From Cristatella mucedo (taxonomy: Eukaryota > Bryozoa > Phylactolaemata > Cristatellidae): a stretch of DNA of 64,000 nucleotides. Of the stretch, positions 41,140 to 52,649 are shown in pieces (positions within the stretch are counted from its first letter, which is position 1; each line of letters begins with the position of its first letter). The stretch lies in contig WPIO01000035.1 in NCBI GenBank assembly GCA_009760855.2, positions 1,894,501 through 1,958,500 on the forward strand, in the 5' to 3' direction. The translations under genes and the position numbers were made by a program. The notes beneath the pieces are model-generated. The model made no database searches and was not told the origin of the DNA. It was given only the letters and a program-made list of their open reading frames with translations.

Positions 41140-42974
41140 AATGATTACTTCAATGATGCCGCTAGTGTAAGACGGTCGAACGCCGCTCGATCTCTGTTTT
41201 GAACGCTTTGATGTCTGTGCGTCTTCAAACGGCTAAGACGAGGCATCTTGTACGAGTGAAGTACAAGCGTGTCTAGCGGTCGAGGCGCTCGTCATATATC
41301 TGGAACTGGACAGTGGGAAGCGAACGATACAGGAAGTCAAGGAAGCGTTAGAGGAGGCGTTCTCGCCAGAGGAGAGCCGTGATGAGTACCTCGGCGGCTT
41401 TGAAGGCCGGGTCCTGCAGAACGCCGAGCTGGTGCGGAACTTTATGTAGGACCTGAAGCAATAAGGCAAGCGATTTCTAAAACTTAACGATGATAAAACT
41501 AACTTACTAGTTATGGGCAAACCCAGTGTGATCCAGAGATTGGAAAGGCTGACTCTCAAAATTGGCTCTACCAGCATATCTCCTGTCGAATCAGCTCGGA
41601 ATCTAGGTGTCATATTCCAAAGCGAACTCTCGTTAGACGACCATATCAGCTCCTCAGTCAAATCCGCCGATTTTCAGCTTCATAACATTGCTAAAATTCG
41701 GGCTTGTTTAGATAAAGATACCACGTCCAAGTTAGTTCATGCATTCGTGACATCCCGTCTCGACTTCTGCAACTCACTGCATACTGGCGTACCAGCATGT
41801 GCGATCAGGCGATTGCAGCTGGTGCAAAATTCTGCAGCTAGGCTTGTTGTCGTGAGTGCCTCAGTTGCCACATTACTTCACTTCTCGCCGACCTGCACTG
41901 GCTACCAGTCAAGCAATGGATTGACTTCAAGGTTTTGTCCCTCACTTTTAGGTCCCTTCATTCTATGGCTCCAACCTATCTGTCAGATATACTACCCCAT
42001 CAGGCCAAGCATCGTACCACCTGCTTTTCGGAATCCACCATCTATAAATACCTCATACAAACCTTAAATCCTTTGGAGACCGTGCATTTAGTTCATATGC
42101 TCCCAAAGCCTGGAGGTCCCTCCCGACCTGCGTCAAAACATCCCCTGACCTGACCACATTTAAAAGGAACCTAAAAACACACCTATTTAGGACAGCATTT
42201 AGTGGGTCCTTGTGATTCGTCCTTGATGTGCTTATGCGTGCTGACACTGTGCATGCTGCCACTAACTACATTGGCATGCCGACCCTGTGCATGTCACCCC
42301 TAACCATATAATTCATTTCGTCTGTTTTTTATGCATGATTTTACTTACCATTCAATTGCATTTCACTTAACAGCAAATGTAAAGCGCCTAGAGAGAGATT
42401 GAGTTCTCTGAGGGCACTTTATCATGTGAATTATTATTATTATTATTAAGCGATGCCAGACTTAAGCAGAGCTGTAAAAGACTCGCTCCTATACCATCAC
42501 ATGTTGAATGGATTGCCGGACTGTGTAGCCTCAACCATTAAGGCTTTGCCGGACTGTAAAACTCCAGTGGCTGTTCTAAAGCAAGCCATGGTTCCAATGG
42601 CTATGCAACGAGGGCGCACACACTCTACCTTAGGGTCCCTCGAGCCAGCCCGAGCGACGCTTGGGCATGCCTTCGACACGCTTACCGCCCGCCTGGCCAC
42701 CTTAGAGGCCCTTCTCCAGCCCATACGAGTCGAAGCACTGGGCGCGTCGGGAGTTCTTGGACGAGAGTCTGCAGTGGTGCTAGCAGGCTCGGCTCGCCAT
42801 TGCGAGCGCTGGCAGACTGGACACTTCGGTGGCCCTAAGAAAGTGCAGTGCTGGGAGTGCTCGGGCTTCGGCCATGTAGCCGGCAACTGTGCTAACCACA
42901 GAGCCACAGCGACTACCAGACGACCTCAGGGAAACGGGCGATGCCCACGGCTGGATGGGGGACCGCAGGCCTAG
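41140..42974 (+). pseudogene. gypsy gag, split by an L2-A insertion
   Basis: Gag coats the element RNA in a virus-like particle. The N-terminal part (41,140-41,474) and C-terminal part (42,448-42,974) are separated by an L2-A insertion. The C-terminal part is open for 173 codons. It ends with a CCHC zinc knuckle at 42,849-42,890 (CWECSGFGHVAGNC) that binds nucleic acid. Stops occur in the first part (for example TAG near 41,446). Confidence 0.75.
41475..42447 (+). mobile_element. L2-A LINE inserted in gypsy gag, with 7-bp target duplication
   Basis: It starts ttctaaaacttaacgatga (within ORF2 after the RT) and ends with an ATT tail. The host sequence aagcgat is present on both sides (41,468-41,474 and 42,448-42,454). 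The ORF2 part has one frameshift near 41,850. Confidence 0.9.
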
Positions 42975-43139
42975 TCTAGAGAGTCCCCTATGAGGTACCA
43001 CAACGCTTAGCCGACCGGAAGCACGTTCGTCGTGCATAACAGTCTTCGTTCGCGACAAAACTGTATTAGCATTGATCATCAGTGGTTCATGTACTTCACT
43101 AATTAAGGCGAAGTGTGTACTACAGTGGAATATAGAGAG

Positions 43140-43872
43140 CTTTATAAACGTACTGCAAATTATGCTTATCCCTTGCCGTTGTCAGACGAAATTCCGGACC
43201 ACCTCCATGGCTCCAGCGTCTTCAGCACTTTGTACATGAATTTGGGATTCTAGCAGGTACCTGTTCATCCCGACGATTTCCTAAAGATGGCATTTAAGCC
43301 CGGGGCAGGACTTGGTGCATTCTCCGTAAAAATGCCATTTGGATTACCCGGGGCTCCGGCCACATTCCAGCGGTTAATGGACTCGGTTTTGAGCGATTTA
43401 TCGTTCGCTTATGTTTATTTGGATGACGTGATGGTCCACAACTGCAGGCAGGTGGAGCACATCAGCCATTTGAATACGGTGTTTTCCAAGCTGCAGAAGG
43501 CCAGATTGAAACGGTCCGGTGGTAAATGCCATATTGTGCAGGCGTAAGTGAAATACCTGGGTTATGTCTTTGACAGAAACGGCATGTGCCCTGACCAGTA
43601 AAAAGTTCGCCAAGTCACCGACTGGCCAGCCTCGACCTCGGTGAAGGAGCTTCGTGCGTTTCTGGGCTTAACGTCGAACTATCGCCGGTTCATCAAGGGC
43701 TTTGCTGAGTTGGCCGCCCCTTTGCATGCACTGCTTGCAACGGAGACGATATACACTTGGGAGCAGAAGGAACAACAGCACTTCGAGCTATTGAAGGGGT
43801 GCTGGCCACGGCCCTGTGCTTGCCTACCCGACGACTGCCGAGCCTTTCGTCGTCTCGACCGACGCCAGTGAC
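43140..43872 (+). pseudogene. gypsy reverse transcriptase (broken)
   Basis: Fragments read in order: PLPLSDEIPDHL, MPFGLPGAPATFQRLMD, the catalytic YLDD at 43,416-43,427, KYLGYVFDRNG, then LRAFLGLTSNYRRFIKGFAE of the connection. In-frame stops occur near 43,253, 43,545 and 43,600. The start of the RT and the protease are missing or unrecognisable between 42,975 and 43,140. Confidence 0.85.
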
Positions 43873-44402
43873 AAAGGTCTTGGTGCGATATAGGAGCAAG
43901 GAGGCTGAGTGCTGGCGTTCAAAGACGCGCCTTATTTCTTAGTGAACGAAACTATGGCACCATCCATAATGAGTGTCTTGCACTCATATACGCCTTGAAT
44001 GAGTTCAGGCACTACCTCCTGGGCCGAAGATTTAAGGCTAGAACCGATCACAATCAGCTTGTGTGGCTTAAAGGGCAGAAAGCACTAGGAATTCTGGCAC
44101 GATGGGCTATCGCTTTACAGAAATTCAAGTTTGACATCACATACAGAAGAGCGGAACTTAACACACATGCAGATGCTCTGTCACGCCGGCCAATCGAGGA
44201 CCTGCCAGCGTGTCTCGTCGAGGTTCGGCCGGTGAAAGAGGTAAGCGACCTCAGCAAGATGCAGCAGCGAGACCTGTTTTTGGAGGCTGTGGCGGAGGCA
44301 CTGCAGGCCGGTTTAAACCGAGCACCACGTTGGACCCTCCATCCATTACGTCGGTTCCAACAAATGTGGGGTCAGCTGAAATTGTTCTACGGCGTCCTAT
44401 AA
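43860..44402 (+). pseudogene. gypsy RNase H region (broken)
   Basis: The start is frameshifted near 43,860-43,990 (TDASDKGLGA-like codons). It then runs open as MNEFRHYLLGRRFKARTDHN, through LARWAIALQKFKFDITYR and ADALSRRP to 44,402. RNase H removes the RNA strand of the RNA/DNA hybrid. The frame changes show it is dead. Confidence 0.8.
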
Positions 44403-45200
44403 CACTACTATCGCCCTCGACCAGGAGCCGAATATAGATATGCTTTGGTCGCACCTCCAGCCAGCCGAGAAGAACTGCTCAGACGACGTCACGACGACAG
44501 CTGTCACTAAGGTGTAGAACGAACGTAAGACCGACTATGAGACCACGCTAATTTGGTCAATATTCACCGAGACGTGCGATATTTTCGGTCATGTCAAGTA
44601 TGCTAATCGGTTAAAGGGATCCAGCTCCCTAGCGCTCTGCTGGTACCGATACCTGTAGGACTGCCATAGGACATGGTAGGTGTAGATATGAAGATTGCCA
44701 TGCCAGCTGGCGGCCGCGAAAACCTACTGGTATTGCCGGACAGCTTCACGAAATGGCTTGAGGTCGTGCCTTTACGAGAAACATCGGCGGAGTCATTTCG
44801 GGCCGCCCTGTTAAATATTTTTGTTCGTTTTGGTATGCCGCGCTTTCTGCACTCTGACCAGGGTAGCAATTTTGATGCAGAGGTAATTACTACTCTCTGA
44901 AAGGCTTTTGGCATGAGCAAGACGCGAACGACGCCTTACCAATCACAGGTCGACGACATGGTAGAAAGAGCCAACCGAACACTACTTACAATGCTGCGAA
45001 CCTCATGCCTACACTCAGCCGGGTATTGGGAGAGTAATCTTCCACTGCTTTTGTTCCCTTACAGGACGGCTCGTCATCAAGCTACGGGCTATAGCCCCTT
45101 CGAGCTGATGTTTTGCCACGAGCCACAGTGCCTTGATAACCTTGTGGAGAGCACAATACACAGGCACTACACCTGCAGCTTATTGCCGCTCAATAAGTGA
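44403..45200 (+). pseudogene. gypsy integrase (broken)
   Basis: The integrase inserts the element DNA into the genome. Core landmarks are visible: VGVDMKIAMP (first Asp), HSDQGSNFDAEV (second Asp) and VERANRTLLTMLR (catalytic Glu), then YRTARHQATGYSPFELMF. A TGA at 44,898-44,900 splits the frame in the core, and the N-terminal zinc-binding part (44,403-44,670) is unreadable. Confidence 0.85.
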
Positions 45201-45671
45201 AAAGCTAGCCAAAGACCGCGAGCTAGTTGATGCACGGCTGGCTCAATGTGCCGAAGAAGTGCAGAGCCGGCAGCAACCGAAAACACCACCCTCTTATCGT
45301 CCTGCAGATCCGGTGTGGCTGTGTGTTAGCCGACCGAGGCACAAGCTCCCATCGCGATGGCTCGGCGGGTGAAGAGTAGAAACGGTTCTGGGACCGGTCG
45401 CCTTGGCCATCATAAATCAAGCCGGCACCGGAAGGTCGTGCATCTGGATAAAGTTAAGATGCGAGTTCCACGGCTACAAGAGCCTAATCTCGACGTAACC
45501 ACCGAGTGGATCGAGACCGAACGAGATGCCGGGAGAGAGGCCTCGAATTCCGGCTCGGAGCCACCGCCCACTGAGGAAGTCGAGAGCTCCAGCGAACCGA
45601 CGGCTGCACGAGCTTCGGCCCGTGAGCGCCGCACCCTGCCAGGCTGGCGGACTATGTGCTTTTTTGACATT
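45200..45671 (+). pseudogene. gypsy pol C-terminus (GPF/Y-type module)
   Basis: RPADPVWLCVSRPRHKLPSR is followed, after a stop and frameshift near 45,370, by VLGPVALAI, the GPF/Y-like motif. A Glu/Ser-rich end follows (frame 45,357-45,737). This module usually follows the integrase core and may influence target choice. Confidence 0.7.
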
Positions 45672-45920
45672 CGGCCGCTCGTGTCTTTGTGTCTCCGTGA
45701 GACTCCACTAGCAGTGCTACAGTCGGAGGCTCAGTAAAAAAAAATCCTAGCTGATTTAACAGCCTCTTTTTGTATAGCGACAGAAGAGCCTTTACGGCTA
45801 TCACCACCGCTTGCAGTGGCGATAATGGATCGCCAACCGCAGGAATCGAACCCACGACCTCGGGACCGAGGTCGTGAAGGCAACCACCTTACCTAGTGTG
45901 CCATCACGGCAGTAACACAA
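45672..45920 (+). mobile_element. 3' LTR remnant of the gypsy element
   Basis: ctcgtgtctttgtgtctccg and the following gagactcc, then gaggctcagtaa and acacaaca, match the end of the 5' LTR. The LTR is shortened at its left side, because the first half of the 5' LTR has no counterpart here. It is split by a SINE. Confidence 0.75.
45738..45909 (-). mobile_element. tRNA-headed SINE (family 2), inside the 3' LTR remnant
   Basis: On the minus strand it reads gtgatggcacactaggtaag, then the B box gggttcgattcc, and the body gatagccgtaaaggctcttc. It is flanked by cagtaa on both sides (45,732-45,737 and 45,910-45,915), the target duplication. It is the cleanest copy of this family in the window. Confidence 0.9.
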
Positions 45921-45994
45921 CAAAGGCTAGATCAATCCTCACGTGTAGCCGTCAAACGTGTGTAGACTGAGCTTAGCCGGAGCAGTTTTGAATA

Positions 45995-46395
45995 AAGTGT
46001 TTGACGTGTCCTGTGTGGAAAATAGATTAGCTGTCACATTTCTCAGCCCAAAGACAGTTGCCGACAGTAGCTTTAGCTCTGCAGGTCATAGACTGGAAAT
46101 CGCTTTCACAATTCTAATGCAACGACAACTACTCTCCTACTGCCGACTATGGCATATCTGTTTTAGGAGTTCTGAGCTGCTACTTCTTTGCTACTCACTA
46201 CCTCAACTGCTTTCCTTACTCTGCTATGCTTCCCACTTTCTCTTTGTTGCATGAAACGCTAGTCTTTTGGCTACCGAGTGCGTACCGAAAGCTGCTTAGG
46301 CTGTGAGTGTGGTATACAAAACTGTCCTGCATAGAACCTACATGATTTTCATGACTTTGTGGAGTTACAGATGAAGACACATTTCATTACACAAC
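45995..46395 (+). mobile_element. L2-B 3' end
   Basis: It contains RLAVTFLSPKTVADSSFSSA, then the 3' UTR with ttaggctgtgagtgtggtat and a worn tail (catttcattacac). Confidence 0.85.
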
Positions 46396-46419
46396 CCTTC
46401 TTAACCGCCTGTCGGGTGC

Positions 46420-48000
46420 TGGGCTGTCACATTCTGTGATAGCAGTGGGATCTACGACGGTCTCTACACAGAGATCTGGCTGTAAGAGAGTGTATGAATG
46501 GCAAAAGCTGTGTGGGCCAACGTGCTATGATCTGAGTTACCAGGAAATGGCAAGCACTAATGCGACCAAGGAGACATCGAGAGGCACCATCGAGGAGTTT
46601 TTCAGCTGATGGGAGGCTTGTGGAAGCAAAAAGCGACAGACCGTGAGGAGCTGAAGGAGCAGAGAGACACTATGGAGCGAAACAAAAGTAAAGGGAGGCG
46701 AAAGAGCAAGGAGAACGCCAGAACCAGTAGACGAAGGAGCATGGAGAAAGAGAGTAGCTGAAAGAGCAAAAGAACGTGAAAAGCCATGGCAATGGGATGA
46801 ACCGAGGACGGCTAAGTGGGAACACGAGGAACAGACGGCAAGACCGCAACTGGAACGAGAGGAATGGGAGACAGAGAAGCACATGGAACGCCAGGAACCA
46901 GAGACGAAGGAGCAAGATCGAAGAGAGGAGCAGAAGAAGCAAAGGGATGGGGAGGAGCGACGAAAACGCTAGGAACGGTAGGCGAAGGAGCAACTGGAAC
47001 TAGCACAGTGGCAAGAGATGATAATGTGAATGCCAAGCACTGCCAAACATGACTGAATAACTCGGTTGGTACTATATGGACCCATTGCAATTGCTGGCGT
47101 GACACTCGTAAAGATTACCAAGCAGGACGACTCGGAGGCGTGTTGGCTTACTTTTGAGAGGCTTATGCCGGCTCCCGAGTTTGCCGAGGTGCACTTACCT
47201 TCTACACTGGCCCTTTTCCAGGCCGGCAAGACTCAGCAGGCTTACAGTGCCCTACCTGAAGATTACTGCTGGGCTTATGATGTGATTAAGCAGGTGAAAT
47301 TAAGGAGGTGTAACATTTCACTGTGAACCTTTCGGATGAGGTTTCAAGAGTCGATGAAGGACAGGAATGAATCCACCTACGATTTCTCTTCCAGGCTCAC
47401 AGATTATTTTGATAGGTCGTGAAGTGACTGTAGAACATCCGACAATTTAAAGGACACCATCAGTTTGAAGCAGTTGGCTAAAAACTACCGAATGATGTAC
47501 AAACCTGGGTGCGGTAGCGACGACCCAAATCAAGTACTGAGGCTTCGCAATTTTTCGACAGCTATTTTGAGGTTCGGGGAACACGCGAGGAAGGCTGTTC
47601 GAGTAATGGAGCCAGAGACCAGAGAGGCCACAAGGCTGTATGGATCAAGTCCGACATGGTGAGTACAGTGCACCATGGCACATCATATCTGCAAGACATA
47701 ACACTTTCTCAGGCAAAGTCCTCCAAATTTGTATTGTGGGGGTATTTCTTGCTCACGTTCCAGGCAAAAAATCTTTTTTGGCAGCAGCATACTGCCAGGT
47801 ACAAGGAGACTTGGGATGAAGGTCAATTCGTGTGTTTCGTCATGCTCTATAGGATCTGCATGAGGACGCTGGTTCCCAGTGGCCTAGTACCACCGGCGAA
47901 CCTGATCAAGTATCCTACAATTAGGATCAAATGCGATCGCAGTGACATCTCGACGTACCCCATAGCACGGGTGTGCATGGAGATAAGAGTTGCCTAGAAA
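46420..48000 (+). mobile_element. Second gypsy element: gag and protease relic
   Basis: Broken frames give a long Glu/Arg-rich coiled-coil stretch (about 46,620-47,020), then EACWLTFERLMPAPEF and FQAGKTQQAYSALPEDY of a SCAN-like gag capsid domain (47,120-47,280). FRMRFQESMKDRNEST and DFSSRLTDYFDRS follow. The segment 47,656-47,997 ends LIKYPTIRIKCDRSDISTYP, resembling the end of a retropepsin region. No LTR and no RT were found. It is a different lineage from the element at 41-46 kb. Confidence 0.7.
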
Positions 48001-49079
48001 CCGATTCAGTTACATTAAAGATTTGATAACAATATATTGACTAGCATGTTAGGATATAATAATAATATCTACAGGAGTAAGTATGAAAAATTACCTTCAT
48101 AGAACATTTTTTCTAGGCAATTCAAAGTTAATGCAAGAAAACGTGATCGAATGAATAATGATGCCATGCTAAATAAGCAGCCAGAGATTATAACTAGACT
48201 TTTTCTTACCCTAATTTTCAGCGATATGCATACATTTAGATATCTATCTGAAAGCCGCTATGCAAATAGTTATATTATTTGTTAATATACTAATACATAT
48301 GTTTTATATGTCCTATAATCTACAAAAATTAGTTTGAATCTTCATTCCGTTGATATGTTGTTGGTAGTGGCAGAATCATTGGCCCTTAAAAATCCAAAAT
48401 AGGTGAAATTACTTGGACTATTTTGGTTCATTGCCAACTATGGCTTGCTTAGGAAGCATAGGCAATACAAATCTTTACAAATCCTATCGGCAATGCCAAA
48501 TTTCGTTCTCCATCAAGGCTACCTGCATTAAATCTGCTAGCTAATGAGATTGAACTGGAAGTCGATTAATAATGCTGGCGAATTTAACTTATTTACTGCA
48601 TCTAAAAGCGTTTTGTATTCGTTTATTTTTTAAGCTCACTGACATAAACATGCAAATTTGCATGCCGAATTACAAGGATTGCAATCAATCGAAAATTTAT
48701 TATCTAGTTTAACGATGTGGACAACATTTTTAATGGCATCCCGTAGCAGCTAGCCTGACTGCTATTTTAAGGCGTGGCTCTTTTACCAGACCACCTGCAT
48801 GTAACTCTACCAGGCTTCCCTTACCTCTCTAGAAAGATTCATGTTAACCCACTGACCTTACAGCTTACGAATGAGCTCACACACTCACACATGCATATAC
48901 ACATCAACTTTTAAACTACCTGGCATATCACAGGGGGTTGATCATCGTGCACCTTCGGCTCCACCTGTCCTTCTTGTCACTTACCTGTCTCCCAGTTTAA
49001 CTAAAAGTCATTCGGTTACGTGGCATTCACTTCATATTCAGAAACATTCAAGCAATTGGTTCCAGAACCGCTATAACAG

Positions 49080-49370
49080 GTGATGGACATGAATAACATG
49101 GAGAGATGAAATGCACATGGTCATCATGCAAGTCCGTTCAGTAGCACCATGGGCACTGTCAGCACACATAAGCACATCAAAGAAGTATAACAAGGACATA
49201 CTAAGCCCTGTCATAATTCGGTGGGTTTGTAAGCTATTTTTAAATGTAGTCAGTTTAGGGGATGCTATGATTGAAGTCGGGTGTGAGTTCCAGGCTTTGG
49301 GAGCCTATGAACCAAATGCACGGTCTCTAAAGAATTTGAGGTTTGCAGGAGTTATTGGAAAACGGTAGAA
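49080..49370 (-). mobile_element. L2-A remnant, reverse orientation
   Basis: Reverse-complement words of the L2-A 3' UTR and C-terminus occur in order, for example cttgggagcctatgaaccaa and atgcacggtctctaaa near 49,300. Confidence 0.75.
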
Positions 49371-49377
49371 TCCAAAA

Positions 49378-49432
49378 AGAAGCTGGTAAAGGCTCTTCTG
49401 TCGCTCTACAAAAAATACTTTTGAAGTAGATA
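49378..49432 (+). mobile_element. SINE family 2 fragment
   Basis: gtaaaggctcttctgtcgct and ctacaaaaaatac match the SINE body at about 39,875-39,905. Both ends are cut. Confidence 0.6.
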
Positions 49433-49494
49433 CTTTTTGTTTATCTTTGAGAAGTATCACAAGTGAATGCAAATTACCACTTTTACAATATTTC

Positions 49495-49650
49495 ACGAAA
49501 GCAATTGTAATCACGCATGATTTTACTCACCATTCAATTGCATTTCCCTTTGTATTAAATGTAAAGCACACAGAGAGACAGAGAGAGAGAGAGGTTAAGT
49601 TCTCGAGGGCGCTTTATCAATTGCATTATTATTATTATTATTATTATTAT
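49495..49650 (+). mobile_element. L2-A 3' end with ATT tail
   Basis: gcatgattttactcaccatt, aaatgtaaagcacac and gcgctttatcaattg are followed by an ATT repeat. It sits directly before the part matching 15,857 onward. Confidence 0.85.
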
Positions 49651-49856
49651 AAGCAAGATGTAATGCCATTCTTCTTAGGTAAATTGATACCTATTAGTTG
49701 GTGGCAACCACAAATGAACTTGTCGAAACCTTTGGAAAAGGCAGAAGATATTCATAATTTGAAACTTGAACTTTTTTCGATTATATTCCTAAAGAATCTT
49801 AGGTTAAAAATTAAGAAATCGGTGTATCTAGTACTCATGCATCGGAATTACTTCAA

Positions 49857-50171
49857 ATCCTCCACTTGCAAGCTTGGTGAAAAATCAGGAGCTGGAGCAA
49901 AATTTAACTAGCTACCTGGCTTGCATTCTACCTGACCCAGACTTAAGGAAATGCATTATTGTAGTTATGTAAATCAATGGAAAAGCTGCATTCACTACCA
50001 CTTCGCTAAATATTGAAACTTCAAATATCAGTCACATACCGTTGTTCCTTTGTAATGGGACAGTCTCACTATCACCCAGAACATTTGAGCACTACTGTGT
50101 GGGGAAGGTAGCTATTGATACAGTGGCTTCCATTGTATTAAAATTAAATGTTGTCAACTACGATTTGAAAG
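49857..50171 (+). pseudogene. Dead copy of receptor exon A1
   Basis: This is exactly 315 nt, as A1 is, with no net indel. Cys23 and Cys81 are kept, but the codons for Trp38-Tyr39 read ATG TAA, giving Met and a stop. The acceptor AG of A1 is CAA here, so splicing into it is lost. The donor-like GGTAATT remains. Substitutions are spread through the exon. It was therefore inactivated by point mutation after the block was duplicated. Confidence 0.85.
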
Positions 50172-51400
50172 GTAATTAGAAACTTTTACAGGCACATAGC
50201 ACACTGGTAAACCTAGACTATTTACGTTTACTAAAAACTAAAAAGAAATTTCCAGATATAAAATTGTATTTTCTTAGGATTACACAACTTCTGAGTAGTA
50301 CATAGATGTGGATATACATAAAGTGGATCCTACCTGTGGAAACACGATGCCATCTTAAAACTACACCTACAGATGAGAAACTTTGTATCTGATATTCAGT
50401 ATATTTTCAAAACGCGTCAGTTTCTAAGGAATATTAAGTTTAAGAGATTAAAAAAAAAACTTCCCCAATTACAAAGTTGAAACTAAAAATAAATAGCTGC
50501 CTTATTTAAAAACAGTTCAAACATGTACGCGAAAATATAGGTTTGTGGCTTTCAGCACTTGCTTAGTATTATGATTTACAAGCAGATATAACTCAGTGCA
50601 ACTGCAACTGTATACAAGTCTGCCAAAAATGCCTTAACGTCATTCAAACTAGTAAGTTCATGTGCACAGGCTTTAACATTTGTGGATGCATATTGTAAAC
50701 CAAACTTGATATAAGCTGTACTAGTACATTTTTTATCAGTTGACTGCTCACCTTTTTTCCTATACATTGGAAAATTTGGCTTGGAGTCATCTAATATTGA
50801 ACAGCAATAAAAAAAAATTTTTAATTGAAACGGAAGGAAACTAAAGCCTACATTATTTAAGCACATTATCAGTTGTAAGTAATACTTTTTGAGTTTAGTT
50901 ATAACAGGGTCTCTCCAGTGAGGAAAGAAATGACTATTTAAATAGAATACTACCGTGTGGTTTTGATATTGAAGAAAGCAAGAGAATGGGGTCTATGTGG
51001 ATATCTTTGAGCGATTGTTTAAGATTAGTTCTCATCCTTGGCATGAGCAAAGTCCTCCATTTTGGGTTGCAAAGACATTTAAACAGTCAGAGAATGTTTA
51101 ATCGTTGTTGAAATAATTGATTATGTCATTACATTCAAAAGCTTCCAATTAAGTATTATAAAATCAATCACTTCCAGTGAAACATTGATTCACAGATACC
51201 TTGCATTGAGCTTGGTATTTACTAGAACTGTACGTCGGACGGTCTTTTTATTCGGAGGCTAAATGAGTGTTAAGAATTTCAGTCTAACGTAAATTGTAGG
51301 AAATACACAATTAATAATTTAAGCAACAATGAATGTGCAAAAAAATTCTAAATACAAAGCGGGCTATGTGTCTCTTTTAAACAGCCTGGACACTCAATGG
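50172..51400 (+). other. Intron-derived sequence of the duplicated block
   Basis: No gene is seen. It aligns in parts with 16,468-16,740 and 19,695-19,960. Confidence 0.6.
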
Positions 51401-51968
51401 AAACTAATGAGCAAAATGCGAGGCAAGCTATAGCTTTGCCCTAGGTAAGAAATGACGGTCCGAATAAAATATTCCTTAATAAACCACAGCAGTTTTTCAT
51501 ATTACAACTTATGGAGCCTTCCGTTGTAGCCACAGTAAGACGAGCCTACTTCGAATATTCTCATCTAGTTTGCGTTATACCATCCCCATATACTAAGGAT
51601 TTTGTCAGCACTTGTATAAACTTTCACTCCGAAGAGTGAATATATGGATGCCGTTAAGAAACAATCGGGCGCATATTATTTTAATTATACTTTTTAGAGT
51701 CGTTAATGGAGACTACACAGTGTTCTTCTAAATGCCTACTTTCGCAGGTGCTGGCAGAACACTGACACTGGTTAGCAGGAACGTATATTGTCACTTGTGC
51801 CTGCAGCCCTCCCCCAGACACAACTGCCCTCTGCCAGCTTGGAATTCCCTCCTCCCCCACTCCCTCCCAGCCACAACTCACAACGTGAGTCGGTGGGAGG
51901 ACAAAGCCGGCCTGTGGATAAACCACAGCCGTCAGACCACAGCCATGAACTGGCCTGTCCCTAGGCCA

Positions 51969-52649
51969 CTACTGGTCTCCCTGACTTGTAGTGTGCCAGC
52001 GAGCCCAGCAATCTGAACCATGCACAGAGAACCACATACCACACCCCTCAATCTTAGGGATCAGCATCATACCAAAAACTGAAAAACACGGCATGATTTC
52101 CCAGGACTTTGCTAGCCATCGTGCCCATCTAGCCCGAGGCTGGGTAACGGCCGCTTGGATGAGGCACTTGAAAGCACGGCCTTTGACCACATGCTGGCTG
52201 TGTATGGCCCTAGCTTTCAAGCATCGCTGGCCCACACATATTTCCGCCTCGCCTGTCTCCACAGCACCACCGTGTGCCTCTGCAGGCGTTTTACTAGCGT
52301 TCGCCTCCACCGCCTCTTTGGCAATTGCCTCAGCCGTCTCGATGGCGTTCGCCATCATCTCGCTGGCGTTTGCCATCATCTCCCTGGTGGTCGCCTTTGC
52401 AGCTCCTAGCTCGGTCGCTGCAGCCTTAATGGGCTCTGCATCAGCCGGCAGCGCTGGCTCTGCCTCCAGTGCTGCCTCTGTCCCCAGCTCGGGCTCTGCC
52501 TCCAGCACGGGCTCTAACTCCACTGTGGGCACGACCACTGCTGCGAGGTCTGCCACCACTGCGAGCTCCCCGTGCTGCACGGATTCTCCGGCGTGTGCAG
52601 ACCGAAGAGTTTGCACACACTCACTGGCCTGGGCCTGGTCACAGCTCAC
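51969..52649 (-). CDS. Ala/Glu-rich frame of the GC-rich element
   Basis: A 226-codon frame has an Ala/Glu-rich repetitive middle with heptad-like spacing (EMMANASEMMANAIETAEAI), a likely coiled coil. Its last part runs into the left terminal repeat. The + strand frame over the same DNA (51,991-52,677) is equally open because the sequence is repetitive and GC-rich. The minus strand is preferred because the neighbouring gag-like frame lies on it. Function is unknown. Confidence 0.35.
   Translation of the reverse strand: MSCDQAQASECVQTLRSAHAGESVQHGELAVVADLAAVVVPTVELEPVLEAEPELGTEAALEAEPALPADAEPIKAAATELGAAKATTREMMANASEMMANAIETAEAIAKEAVEANASKTPAEAHGGAVETGEAEICVGQRCLKARAIHSQHVVKGRAFKCLIQAAVTQPRARWARWLAKSWEIMPCFSVFGMMLIPKIEGCGMWFSVHGSDCWARWHTTSQGDQ

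Larger units (their letters stand above)
40980..45920 (+). mobile_element. Ty3/gypsy LTR retrotransposon, inactivated
   Basis: The order is 5' LTR, gag with zinc knuckle, RT, RNase H, integrase, GPF/Y-type C-terminus and 3' LTR remnant, the typical gypsy arrangement. It is GC-richer than its surroundings. Stops, frameshifts, a deletion around the protease and early RT, and a deletion of most of the 3' LTR make it dead. An L2-A copy and a SINE inserted into it later. Confidence 0.9.

Noticed and set aside
42453-42974. A host zinc-finger (CCHC) gene
   Set aside because: The knuckle lies between a gypsy LTR and gypsy RT in the expected order, so it is gag.
45835-45909. A tRNA gene on the minus strand
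   Set aside because: It is the head of SINE family 2, with the same body as at 39.8 kb and target duplications around the whole unit.
46537-47105. Leu/Ser/Phe-rich minus-strand frames
   Set aside because: They are shadows of the Glu/Arg-rich coiled-coil part of the gypsy gag on the plus strand.
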